Origin: Pisaster brevispinus
Taxonomy: Eukaryota; Echinodermata; Asteroidea; Forcipulatida; Asteriidae
NCBI GenBank assembly: GCA_023634235.1
Contig: JAMKCF010000012.1
Coordinates: forward strand, 6,492,329 to 6,556,328
Direction of reading: 5' to 3'
Length of the DNA stretch: 64,000 bases
Both the position numbers and the translations under genes were made by a program. Shown here one piece after another: positions 30,426 to 42,200 of this stretch (positions are counted from its first letter, which is position 1; every line of letters starts with the position of its first letter). The notes below the pieces were generated by a model that was not told the DNA's origin, searched no databases, and was given only the letters and a program-made list of their open reading frames with translations.

Positions 30426-30735
30426 AAAGGGTGAACTATTTGTATAGAGTGGTGATGTAGCCCTTGTGTGAAATACACAAATCTCAACGGAAAACGTATA
30501 TTTTGTGAGAATGAAATATTTGTATAAATTGATTATTTGGCACTTGTGCGAAATATTTTGTCAGATTTATATTCTGGTTATTAAAGGGTGAACTATTTGT
30601 ATAGAGTAGTGATGTATAGCCCTTGTGTTAAATACGCAAATCTCAACGGTATATTTTATGAGAATGAAATATTTGTATAAATTGAACAGTTGGCACTTGT
30701 GCGAAATATTTTGTCAGGTTTATACTCTTGTTGGA
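30426..30735. repeat. Direct tandem duplication, about 157-bp unit
   Basis: AAAGGGTGAACTATTTGTAT starts at 30426 and at 30583; both copies continue with GAGAATGAAATATTTGTATA and GGCACTTGTGCGAAATATTT. Confidence 0.85.
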
Positions 30736-31977
30736 AAAAACAATGAGCTATGCAGGGCATTTTTACCTAGGTGTTACCGAGTATGCACTATTGATATTAC
30801 TCATAGAAATAAAAAGATAATAGTTAAACAAATATTGTTGTTTAGTGTTAAAAGTCACGTGTATTTCCCCCCTGAAATTGTTCGAAATGGCAGTGAAGTT
30901 GCTTACCATTTTGTCGAGAAAAGGTACATCAGTAGCTGGAATGTCGGTCGTTTCTTACCCAGGTCGTTTCGTGCCCAAAAGGTCCGTAACATTTTTGTTA
31001 CTAATGTTCCATTTTATTGGCCCGTTTGTATTGATACCATCGAGAAATGCGTTTAAGAACGCAACCGTACTGTACTCGACGTTCCAAGACCCGATTTTCG
31101 CAGAAAGTGTTTTTTCTCTTAACGAATTTTGACAGATGATGCTTTTTCTCAAGACGAGAAATATACAAAAAGCATTCGAATATACATAATAACATGCAAA
31201 ATGTTTTGTACGTGGGTGATAGATGCAATTAATGTCGGGTTCCTTACATCAGTTCATGTTAAGGTTGTTATTAACTACCACTTACCATTGGCTGATTTTA
31301 AAACAATTATCGTGCTACTAGTACTTAAGTCAAGCTTATAACTTTCTCGAATCTATGAAAATAGCTATTTCAAAGGTCAAATATACTTTTCTGGTTAAAT
31401 AATGGTCGTTAACGAAAACCGTTATAATGTTAAATTTCTCGCAAAACATTGTAATCTGAGTGGGTCCTTTAGCAAATTGGAGTGCTGTAGTAAAAACAGC
31501 TTTAAAATATAGGAAAATGGATAAAAATGTTAAAGGAACTATCGTTAACTACATGTGTATTTCATTAAAAAATTATTATTTTTCTTCAATAGGCCTACAG
31601 GGACAAAAAATAAGGAATTTATTTGCAATAGAGAGTAGCCTTTTTAGATCAAATATGGTTCAATAAAATGAAAACAACCCGAGTCACAATGGCTCTCTAC
31701 AAAATGTATTTACACTTGTAAGTCTGCGAAACGCACCGAAAATATCGCAGTGAAGCCTGCAATCAGATGCATGTAATTTCGCCAATATTATAAATAGATA
31801 ATGAACGGTGTTCAGTCGTGAATTTGAATAATATTATAACATCATTATGAGCCTGTAGTACATTGCCTTGAAATGGTAAAAAAAACCAAGAAATCTCCGA
31901 AAACCAAGAAACTAGTTAGAATGAAGATGTGTGCACACACAACAATTCCGGCATCCGGCACCACCACTCCCCGCCTC

Positions 31978-32260
31978 AACCCCCCCCCCCCCGCCCCACC
32001 CCACCCCCCCCCCAAAAAAAATAACACCCCAAAACAACAACAACACAATAATAACAATAATAATAATAATAATAAATCAATCAATCAATAAATCAATCAA
32101 TAAAAAACTTAATATAAAAAATATAACAAACAATCATTGTTAATTAAAAATTAACAATAAATAAATAGATAAATAAACAAACAAACAAACGAGCAAGCGA
32201 GCAAGCGATCAAGCAAACAAGCAAACAAACAAACAATAAATAAATAACCCGTTTCTGTTT
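31978..32260. repeat. Low-complexity tract: poly-C, AAT, AATC, AAAC/GCAA
   Basis: A run of C interrupted by G and A is followed by AATAAT, AATCAATC, AATAAATA and CAAACAAACAAACGAGCAAG repeats. Confidence 0.85.
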
Positions 32261-33331
32261 TCCCTCTTTTTAGTGTAATATTACCCCGAACTGCACGGGG
32301 GGGGGGGAGGGGTGCTCAAACATTGCATCCGTTGCATGTCATTAGCGAAAATAATTGAGTTTTGAGTTGTCCTTGCAGTGCTTAGAGACAAAGGTGTTCT
32401 TTTGGTTATTACTCAAAAAATATATGCCCATAAAAACTTGTACTTGGTAAATTGATACTATATAACATTGTTAGAAACGACCCCCTTTGAGGCAGTGTAG
32501 TTTTAGAGAAAGAGGTAATTTTTCACACCACACAAAATTGAATCTGAGAAAGGCTTTAGGTATGAAGGAATAAAATAATGCGTTCACACGAACCATCTCT
32601 TTAAAGAGAATCTGTTATAAGATTGTGGCGAACTGCAGAGTCATCCCGTGTAGCCTTGGGACAAAACAGTTAACGTCACCGTTACGTAGGCGTCGTGAGA
32701 CACAAAGGAACGCGGCTGGTAACAGCAGTATGCGCTGCACCTACTAGTTCGGCATTCAATATTATTGATGTGATTTTTACCCATGCCCTGGGTAAGGCTG
32801 CTGTGATGCGTTTTCTTCCATCTTTGGGCCAAGATTTAAAGTGTGTCCCTATTCAAGAACATCAGGTAAGACATTTGGGGGAGGGGGGACAGGATCTAAT
32901 GACATATACAGGGAATAGCATCTGTAAGTTTTGTATTATTTTCAGTTCACTGCTCACAACAGATTTCAAGTTGTATTTTTATCGAATTAATTTATTATGA
33001 GGCTGAGATGGCGTGGTCTGCTGGTGAACGTGAATACAATGGATCAAGTTTAGGTAATGCCACTATTGTTCTGCTTTTACGATTTCAATTCACTCTGTCC
33101 TTGTTAATTGGGCCATTCTACCATATTTCTTTGATGAAGGAATTTCACTCAAAATTGCCTTTTCGGGATTAGCATATTATTCAAGTGCATGCTGCTTTTC
33201 TGTCATGTATTACCTTAAAAATAATTATTATTCTGCTTTGCTCTTGTTTCAGACATCAACACCATTGTCATCGGATCATCTAAAAATTCTGAACTCATTA
33301 ACTTTGAAAACATATTTTTTTTTTATAAAGG

Positions 33332-34639
33332 ATGATTGTAGCCTGGCTCCTGCCATTCTTAAACGGGCTGATTTTCGCAATCGGCGTCCCAGGAAACTAT
33401 TTTGTCATCAAGGTTTTCTCCAGACGTCATCCCCATCTTCCGGTGCACGCCTTGATCATCGGGCTGGCGCTGTCCGACCTTCTCGTCTGTGTGTGCCGCG
33501 TGGTCATCATGTACATCTTTATTGCTGTCGAGCCGGCCATCCAAAATTATGCTGCCATAATGCGCTGCAGGATCTCAGATGCGTCTCTTTATTTCTCAAT
33601 CTACGAGTCCTTGTTTATTCTGACTTTGATAGCCATGGACCGACACACTGCCTTCCGTGTACCCAGGGGGTTCAGACGGCGGAGTGTCAACCAATGGAAG
33701 ACAAAGTTTGTTATACTTATGTCTACTACGAGTGCATTGATTCTAGCATGCGCCTTGCCTGTGGCGGGTGAGTACAAACTTCTTGAAGAAAATGGTGACA
33801 ACTCCCGCTGCAGCCTCGTATCGCCGCAATGGCTAGGAGACGTGAGACTCTTTTCGCTTCATGGTGCTACTGCCGTAGCTTTTCTTGTTACCTTTTGGCT
33901 GTACGTAGCCTTATTTCGAGCCATTAGACGCAAGGCCCGCGTAAGCGTGGATGGTCAAGGCAAATCTTGTCTGAGTCTCATCAGCGCCGCCACTCGAGTT
34001 TCTCTCATGTTGCCGCATTTTCCCTCATCAGATATAAGACCACATCCCTCGCTGGCTGCCACTTCGGCACCGCACAGAATCTTCAGCGTTGACGCGGAGA
34101 GCGGGGCCACCACGTCATTCCAACGCGCTGAGAATTTGCTGCCCTCATCAAAGAATGCATCGCATCTAAATCTAAAATCAATGGCCCCGGGTCGGAAGCG
34201 GAAAAATCGCCATAAGAAGCACCAAGTGAAATTCGACGATCTGCAAACGAGGGCAAGATGCCGTGAGTACCAGTTGACTGAACTACTGAGGTACCCTCGC
34301 CGGCCGACTACCAATCAATTCAACTCCAGCCTCGTCCGAATGGCATTCGTCAAATCATTACTTTTCTTCGTAGTGTGGTTACCAGCCCTACTTCTCCAAA
34401 CCATACACCATTTTTCACCCGCTGGTCCTCCGCACCATCAAGACGAAGACACGTGGCTGATGAGTGTTGCTCTCAACTTAGTCCTGATTAATTCAGCTGT
34501 AACTGTACTCATATTCTCACTCGTTAGTCGTCGATTTAGAGAGGTTTTTAAGGAGTTGTTTCACGGCATTAGATGTTTCTGGGAGCCACGTTTTGAGAGG
34601 GCATTCCACCCTTCGTACTTGAATCGTTATTCAAAATGA
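33332..34639 (+). CDS. Rhodopsin-family (class A) GPCR, orphan type, N-terminus probably in another exon
   Basis: 435 codons to TGA. Seven helices: TM1 about 2-28 with GVPGN (Asn22), TM2 40-62 with LALSD (Asp49), TM3 85-108 ending in DRH (103-105), TM4 123-145, TM5 174-198, TM6 338-362 with VWLP, TM7 376-397. The disulfide pair is probably Cys79 and Cys160. Loop 3 is long (about 200-337) and basic (RKRKNRHKKH). TM7 has TVLIF where NPxxY is usual. It should be a plasma-membrane receptor coupling to G proteins; the ligand cannot be read. TM1 begins at once, so the outer N-terminus is missing. An in-frame TAA lies two codons before the ATG, but a T-rich tract and ATAAAG just before it could be a splice acceptor for an upstream exon. 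Confidence 0.85.
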   Translation: MIVAWLLPFLNGLIFAIGVPGNYFVIKVFSRRHPHLPVHALIIGLALSDLLVCVCRVVIMYIFIAVEPAIQNYAAIMRCRISDASLYFSIYESLFILTLIAMDRHTAFRVPRGFRRRSVNQWKTKFVILMSTTSALILACALPVAGEYKLLEENGDNSRCSLVSPQWLGDVRLFSLHGATAVAFLVTFWLYVALFRAIRRKARVSVDGQGKSCLSLISAATRVSLMLPHFPSSDIRPHPSLAATSAPHRIFSVDAESGATTSFQRAENLLPSSKNASHLNLKSMAPGRKRKNRHKKHQVKFDDLQTRARCREYQLTELLRYPRRPTTNQFNSSLVRMAFVKSLLFFVVWLPALLLQTIHHFSPAGPPHHQDEDTWLMSVALNLVLINSAVTVLIFSLVSRRFREVFKELFHGIRCFWEPRFERAFHPSYLNRYSK

Positions 34640-34683
34640 ATTGACGTATCATGGTGAATTCATCATGCTTCTCGTCTATCCAG

Positions 34684-34836
34684 GGCCCCATTTCACAGAG
34701 CTGCTTTATGCAGAAGAAATTGCTTAAAAGCAAAAATAAGCAGGAGCAGTTACATAATAGTACACATAGCATGGTACTTTGGCTGGTAACCTGATTCTGG
34801 TTAGCATTTTAAGCACCGGTATGAAATTGGCCCCAG
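34684..34836. repeat. GGGCCCCATTTCAC repeat, foldback ends
   Basis: Starts GGGCCCCATTTCACAGAGCT and ends ATGAAATTGGCCCC, inverted. The body has AAGCA motifs and TGGTAACCTGATTCTGGTTA. Relatives: 28247-28445, 51764-51830 and 59138-59262, so it is a dispersed MITE-like family. Confidence 0.6.
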
Positions 34837-35860
34837 ATCTTATTCAGCGGCATTTCTGTTCAGTTGGGGTTGGGGAATTTTTTTTTTTTTTTTTGGGGGG
34901 GGGCGTAGGGGCCATGTTTTTTCTTTTTTTAGGGCACTTCATGTATCTTGATTTTTTCGCTGGGGACACCGGGGGGGGGGGGGGGGGGGCATGCCCTCAG
35001 GCCCCCAGGCCCCCGTGGCGCCGCTGGTCCTGTATCACACGCTTGCTTGCGTATCTCATGCACAACCAATTAATGTTTGCTTGTCCTGGCTCCATAGCTT
35101 ATACATGTTGTGTGCAATTTTATCAAAACTCACCCATTTCATCAGTCAAAGGCATTTTTGTTTGTTTCTCTAATCCAATTTTAAAAAGTCTACGTGTTGA
35201 CAACATAGCCTAAGTTGGGCCAATGCACAACTTGTACTCCCGCTGGATAACCTATGAAAATAGTGTTTCCCTCTGCTGATCGCAGGGTTTTAAGGTAATG
35301 ATAGGCTTTTTTATCAATGAAGTTAAATTAAATATCAATTGATATATTCTTTTTGAAAATTTAAAGATTTGTGTGATTAAAAGTTTTCCAAGGTCAGTGT
35401 GTTTGCTTTTACGCATTCTCTTTCCTAATCCGCAGTGTAGAATGTGATTCAGTACTTGATAAGTTGAAGAAAAAAAAAGTAGAGATGATCATCAAGTATT
35501 CACTACTTCAAGTTTTCAACTAAGCTCAGATGGAAAAACTACGAATTCGAAGCAAGCGAGCGCTTTGTAAACTTTATGTAGGGCGCCCCCATTTGGTACC
35601 TAGTGGCAGTATTGAAATTGGACCCTTTATTAGTGCACTTTGGAGTCCCTCAACAAAAAGTTATTAACGTATTAAATCAAAGAAGGGAGAACTATAAACA
35701 AACACAAAATAGATCAAACTTTGCCGCAAAAGATGACTGAGAATCCGCCAAGGAATTTAACCATCCGCAAATTCCCGGGTACCGTTAGGAGGGCACGAAC
35801 ACCTGGGAAGTTTCTCGACGCAAGTTTGTATCGGCAGTTTTGCTGTTGCAGAGCCTAGGG

Positions 35861-36206
35861 CCGTGTCCGAAATTCACTCGTCCCCAGCGCCTTGCCTTAA
35901 AACCAAAGGCGCTGGGATGGGCAAACGTATTAAGCACGCTCATTGGTTAATGCTCAGTCCCATCATGCATCACACTCACACTGCAAGCACTGCACGCATG
36001 ACGTACTTCCTGAACAAGAATCTGTGCAAGCTGATTAGCCCATCCCAGCGGTCCTGGATAGGCCGCTGGGGCCGAGCGAATGTCCGAAACGGCGACTTCG
36101 GCTACAGCTAGCCCGGCTAGATCGCGCGTCTGCCTATTCTTCAACACTGGCAGACGCGCTGATCTAGCTGTAGCTGTAGCCGAAGTTGCCGTTTCGGACA
36201 CGGCCT
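35861..36206. mobile_element. Foldback element with GGCCGTGTCCGAAA ends, copy 1
   Basis: GGCCGTGTCCGAAA near the left end matches TTTCGGACACGGCC at the right (36194-36207). The interior folds: CTAGATCGCGCGTCTGCC pairs with GGCAGACGCGCTGATCTAG. TAG/TA lies at the borders. A second copy is at 59491-59641. Confidence 0.65.
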
Positions 36207-37570
36207 AACCGTATGCTATTCGGAAACTCACCGAAGTAGACTTGATTACGTTTGGTGAACGATTGGTTATTCTCACCAGTTTGCTTGCACAGTGTAGCTA
36301 CAACTTTAGGAAAAAGTAAATAAATAAAATAAGAATAACATGGTCTCGAATACATCGTTACAAGGCCTGATTTTCGCTGAAAGATTTTTTTTTGTATATA
36401 AAGAATGATTGTTTCTGAACGAATTTTCACAGATGACGATGTTTCAAAACGAAAAACATACACACACTTTTGCATTATGGAAGCCACTGATGACAATGTA
36501 CAAACTACATCTGACGTGCAGAATTGTTTATTCATGGTTAGACCGCGCCTACTCACTAATGGACGGTGAGATAATTAACTCACGTCGTCAAGATCCCAGA
36601 CAGTAATTTGGTTCAATTTTTAATTAACTGTCACTTACCATTATAGGCCCCTCATTTGCGTGTTTTTTCTTTGTGCAATACTACTGAGAGGGGGTTCAAC
36701 TTTTCTCCGTCGAATCTAAAAAAATAAAAATAAAAATAGCCGTTGAATTTAAAGGCAGGGTTTACTTTTGGTAATTGTCAAAAGCCAGTATCCTCATCAC
36801 TTGCTGTATCCCAACATTATGCATACAAACAAAACTGTGAATGTTTGGGCTCAATTGGTCATCGAAGTTGCAAGAAAATAATGAAAAAAGACAAAAACCC
36901 AGTTCCTTGCATTGAATTGTATGCTTTCAGATGCCTGAGAAAGGCTTCATGTCTTTCTCGGGTTCAAATTTGTGGGTGAAAAATGAGTAAATTACCTATT
37001 TCTCTAAAACTATATTACTTCAATGGGGGTCATTTCTAACAATGTTTTTTATGGCTCTCCAGTGCTATTTACCAAATTAGTTATTAACAACATGGTCATT
37101 ATTTTATTTTTTGCAGTGATTAGGCAAAACATTAAACCTTTTTTGTATACTTTGTGGAAATAACCGAACTTGGAATGCTCAATTACCCGATTTAGCCAAA
37201 ATTTGAGCCAAATTGTAAAAATTACGGGCAAAATTCGACGAAAACTTGCGTTAAGCTAAATTATTTTTCTTAAACTTCATGACACGATGGTGAAGTTCAT
37301 GTTTTGTACACACAGTCTGCCCACTAAACCAAAAACAAAACACGGCGGAACAATACGCAGTCCCCAAGTGAAAAACAGGTAAAGCGTCTTAACTGGTCCT
37401 TTGCGCACACGCTAAGTCACTGAAAGTGACGTTCGCTTACCAGCTGACTCTCGGGGAAATAAAACCGCTGCAGAAGAAATTAGGAATCAATATGGCTGCG
37501 TGTTGATCGGGACAAAAAGACAGACCGGGCTCCTCAAGTAAACAGCCTGTTCAGATTCTACCCCTGAGAT

Positions 37571-37615
37571 ATGGTCGAGGGTTCAGTCAGAAAGTTGAAA
37601 GACTCTCAGTTTCAG
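37571..37615 (+). CDS. Weak candidate first coding exon
   Basis: ATG opens MVEGSVRKLKDSQFQ and a CAG-GTAGGT donor follows at 37616. The stretch before it is less AT-rich than its surroundings. No downstream partner could be joined with confidence; it might belong with the terminal exon at 43685-43953. Confidence 0.25.
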
Positions 37616-38809
37616 GTAGGTAGCCAATTAAGAGGAGAAACTACTCAACTGTTTAGCACTTAGGCGACCAAAACTAACCGCTAAAGTTCAAGAGGTTAGC
37701 AACTAAAGAGGCTGCCCAGTTTCCGGACGTATTCGTAAATGGTCCTTTCTGAATTCTGTACGTGAATTCTGTACATTGTGGATTGCGTTGTTACATTAGT
37801 AGCTGTAATTTTTTTATGTAAATTATAATCGGCGCTTAATAGGCCTGCTGTCACTTCCATTTGTCGCTTAGATTCTCAGATTCTCAGATGGTTGATGGGA
37901 CATAGCAAAGACAATTTTTTTACGTAAAAGTGTTCTAATTTTCAAGTTTTATAACTAAGTTTAAATGATTGTATTTGTTTTATTTACATTTTGTAGACAT
38001 TTGTTTATGTTTTAATTGAATTCATGTGAGACAGTGATGGTTGGAATGTAACTGGTAAAATGACTTCTAAGTTTGCTACTAACTATTGAATGACCGAATT
38101 GTTTTTACATTCGCCATGTTCGCTGAAACAATGCTGAGAAATGCACTGGGCTGGGGCACTGTACTCCTTTAAACATTTTTGTTGACATCTTCGCTGGTCG
38201 TACTACTACTACTAGGGCCCAGGAAATCATTGTAAGTTCCACCACATTCGGCAATTTACTCTGATTTTCGAACACCCAGCCACAAACAAATTACAAAAAA
38301 TTATAAAAACACCAATCCAAATAGCTTGAAAATCGTCTACTGCGATCGATTCTCAATATGTCAAGGATGCAACACCAGGGGGGCCAGGCATATTAATTGT
38401 ACTCACAATCATTTTCTGTGCTCTAAATTGATGATTTTTAAGCTAACAGACAGAGAGACGATGTCAATGGAAGCATGGCATCCTCATTGGGCTACCATAG
38501 TCTTGGTTTTAAGAATAAGATTGTTGTGTTTGCGTGCACATACTCAACCAACATTCCGATCTATGTCATGTATATTGTACACGGCACACTGTATTGTTGT
38601 GCACAGTTACAATGAATCAGTAAACATTGAGGGCATAGAGAAAGGACAGGATGACAGTTAAAAAAACAAAAACTTTTGTCTTGGCCCGGACAATTTTAAA
38701 TGTATTTGTGTAGTTTACGTGTGACGATTTAAATTATTATTATTTTATTTAAATTCTTACTTAATACTCGCGACTTTTTTCCTGTCTTTTTTTATGGCAA
38801 AATAGGCCT

Positions 38810-39270
38810 CTCACTTTGGGATAAAAAACCAGACTTGTCAGGGCTCAAAGTTTAAACTGGACTGCAAGCCCGAGACCAGTGATTTTAGCGACGGGCAAAT
38901 AAACTTGGGACTGACAAGTCTGGCTTGCTGGTATACTTATATCACATTCACAATGATATACCGCACTGTGTAATACCTTTCATAAAAAGCAAAAACTACT
39001 GTACTGTTCAAATATTGACTTTGAATCTGATTAAATGACTTGCACTTTGCAGTCTTGCTAAGCATCAAAGTTTCACCCATAAGACAATGAGATTAATCTT
39101 CCCTTAGTGCTTGATTTTAAAGTTTGCAAACTGTTCAGGTGTTTTTCCCCAATTTTTACTGACTCTTCTCTTGTCTCGTAAAAAAATGTTCTGGCGGTCC
39201 TGTAAAAACTTTGAGCTACGATCTCTGAGGCTTTGTGGAATTTTCCTCCAAATTTGAGCCCTCTTACCGT
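38810..39270. repeat. Dispersed ancient repeat family, copy near 38.8 kb
   Basis: Words such as GACCAGTGATTTTAGCGACG, GGGCAAATAAACT, TATTGACTTTGAATCTGAT and TTTGTGGAATTTTCCTCC recur in diverged form at 17290-17560, 42390-42660, 43160-43220 and 48246-48790. Also contains inverted CCAGACTTGTCAG / CTGACAAGTCTGG (38830-38930). Confidence 0.5.
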
Positions 39271-42200
39271 ATAGAAAATCCCAAAGTCACTAATCATACG
39301 CAGGGGACGCAGTAATAATTGATTGTAAACTACTGTGGCAATTGTAATCTTTGCAATGTTTTTCCATCGGGCAACATGAATTTGCATACAATGTGTATCC
39401 AACTAACTTCCTTTATCACTTGTTGGTACCCTCGGCAGACCATAGCCCTATTTCCTGAAAATAATAAAGCTAAAGCACTCAAATTTGCTAAGCACAGCAA
39501 AACTGCGTTTAGCAGGAACAGGTTTAGTTAATCATCCATGTATTAGTTGTGTCAGCCTTTTAACCACTTCATGTCGGTATTCTGAAAACATTTCTATGCC
39601 CACCCCACCCGCGGTATTATTACTTTGAATTTTTTGGAGCTTCTGGAGTAGACGTTATCTCTTTAAAATATCGTTGTCACAATAAAACCCTGACTGACAA
39701 AGACAAGACAACAAAGGTTCTTACAATGAGCACAGGGATTTGATGTTGTCCTGTCTTGAGTAGACACTCACCATGAATAGCAGAACCTCACTCACCCATA
39801 ATATAAGCCATATATTCAGATATCTTGAAACACTTGGACTTAACCTCCCATTGAGCCTAATACAATTGCTTAACAATGGTGGCAGCCTGTCCATTCTTGT
39901 AAGCCACATTAGCGCGTATACAACAGGTCAAAGGTCTGGAACATGGGGGATTACGCTTAACCCTGTAAAAAGGTACCATTTCTGGTAAATTATGAGCATG
40001 ATTTCCAGTATGTTCTATCCCTCTTTGTACAGGTGAAATGAAGCATGGCATGTTAGGTGCGTGGCTGTGCATGCTACACAATGGGATGTCCGGGTCAAAT
40101 TATATTCCCCGTCAGTCAACAGACTGCCAGCAAAAATTTGAACCATTTCAACGTAGGCCAGTCCAGGAATATTTGGCTGATATAGGCCTACACGTCATTC
40201 GAAGTGAAGTGGTTCAAGTTCAGGGTTCTCCCCGTGCCGATAACGCGCAAATTTCGGCCGCTAGACCCCCCCCCAAAAAAAACCCAAACCAAAACCCTTT
40301 TCTGTTTGTTTTCTTCTTCAAAAATCGAGAGAAAAGCATAAAGAATGCTCCAGATTGCACAGTAGGGCTTTTAAAACCAAGATAAACACCAAGTAGAAAA
40401 CATTCCGAACATGTTGTTTCAACGTGCTTCAGCCAAACAGAAACAAAAATTTGGTTCAGATTGCCCCACAGTTTTGAAAAAAACCTGGGAAGAAAAGTTA
40501 CCCAGAAAATTGTACACCAATGTGTGTTAACCATTGTTGACATAGTGCACTCTGACAAGAAATTAGCTTACAGACCAAACGGTAGTGTGACTGATTCCGT
40601 GCTAATTTTGGCTTCTTAGTGGACATTAGTGAAGCAATACTTTCTATTGAGCATCTCTATTATGAAACTATTGTACGTGGCCCCTGGTTTCCATTGTATT
40701 AGAATAACCTTGAACAGTTCTGGTGGATGAGATGATATTGGAAGTGTTTGTATTTTGTACCGTGTTTCCCCAGACTTTTGTCTCTTCTTTTCAATGCTGC
40801 CTGCAAGCTCCCCAAGGGCTTGCCGTACTTAAGATTTGATTATCGAGGAAAGAATTACATGGAATTTCATCTTTGAGAGGTCAAGGTCATTCTTATTTTG
40901 CAAAGGGCACTTCCATTGGAAAATCTTAAAAGTGTATGAAAAACCTCAGGGATTTGAAATTTACACTGGACACACACATGCTGGATGGCAGGTGGGAGGC
41001 CAGTGAATTTAGTGTCTGGCCAGTTAGCTCACCACCAGATAAGTACTATCAGCGAAAAGACATAAACCACTTCAGCCAAAGTACTCATTGTTTCTACCTT
41101 ATTGATAAATGTGTAAAGATCAGTCTACCCAGAGCCCCCAAATTGCACCAAAACATCAACAATCAGCATTAGGACACAAACACGAATGAGTGCGATGTGT
41201 TTATGAGTATGAGGTTAGAATTTTGTATGAAATATATGAAAGATAACCGGAACGAGTTTGAGATTAGACTCCACCGCGCGTCATCCAACTCTGGAAGTTT
41301 GAGTTGCATGTTTCCCATCTCACTAATTGATGCCATGAGGTAATGGTGAATACCGGGGAAATCCTGGATCTGATTGGATACTTGGGTGATCTGTCAGAGC
41401 AAAGGTCGGCATACGCTCACAACGCTCGCATTCTAAAATTTCAGCCGGTACTCAAAATTGGCCAGCAATAACTCTGCCTACCAGCATAAGGATTTACAAT
41501 ATATGTTCCCCCTTTCTCCATGTCAAGTATGTAGGCATGATTTCCTACTTAAATCTGATTTATTATGTGTAAAGCCCAGTTCAAACTTCCTGCGAATGCG
41601 AATGCGATACGAATTTCGACAAATTCACAAATTCGCAATGAATAATTCAGAAGACTTGAGATGTGCTCAACTCACTGCGAAACATTAACAGTGAAAACAG
41701 AGATGTGGCTTCAAAATTGGCTTTGCGTTCGCATTCGCAAGAAGTAGGAGCCTGGTTTAATGCACTCAGAAAAATAAGCAGAATTTGTAATTTTAAGATG
41801 GCCTAAAAAGTCTATATAAAAGCCTACCAGACATACAGTTCAGACCGAGCCAAAGGAAAAGTCCTTTATCAAACGGCCATGACCCTGCAAAGTTTTTTAA
41901 AAAACAAACGTTTAAGACCCAGTCAGCTATGAAACAAATGCAAACTCCTTGATAGAGGGCGCCGTATGTGCATTGGCATTGCATGAGTATAAATTATCAT
42001 TACATGCCCGTAGTGCATGTGTACTTTTACATGTCGTTGGTCCAAATTGAGATTGAACACGTGCTTTTCGAACAACAATCAAGGTGTCAGTGCAACACAA
42101 GTGCGTGATATATGTACCCTGAACAAAATGATTATTTTACAGTATAACAGTATAATATATTTCTTTTTTTTCTTGGTCCAATTTTTTACATTTATTATTT

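Larger units (their letters stand above)
27535..33331. other. Intergenic region with 3' UTR, tandem duplications and repeats
   Basis: After the Skeletor stop there is no close polyadenylation signal; the first good AATAAA seen is at 28793. The rest holds tandem duplications (27796-28192, 30426-30735), a GGCCA/GTAACCT repeat (28247-28445), and poly-C plus CAA/AAT microsatellites (31978-32260). Short ATG-plus-donor signals at 29500 and 33008 and a donor-like site at 32866 are not convincing exons. Confidence 0.5.

Noticed and set aside
32695..32865. Possible exon ending EHQ before GTAAGA upstream of the GPCR
   Set aside because: Peptide looks plausible but no acceptor or frame joins it to the GPCR, and no family is recognised.
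33008..33053. MAWSAGEREYNGSSL followed by GTAATG as the GPCR N-terminal exon
   Set aside because: Joining it to the acceptor before 33332 gives TGA at once, and the acceptor at 33252 leads to a stop before TM1.
33205..33771. 188-codon open frame overlapping the GPCR in another frame
   Set aside because: Shadow of the GPCR coding exon; the seven-helix frame explains the region.
33955..34314. 119-codon minus-strand open frame within the GPCR
   Set aside because: Antisense shadow of loop 3 with no features of its own.
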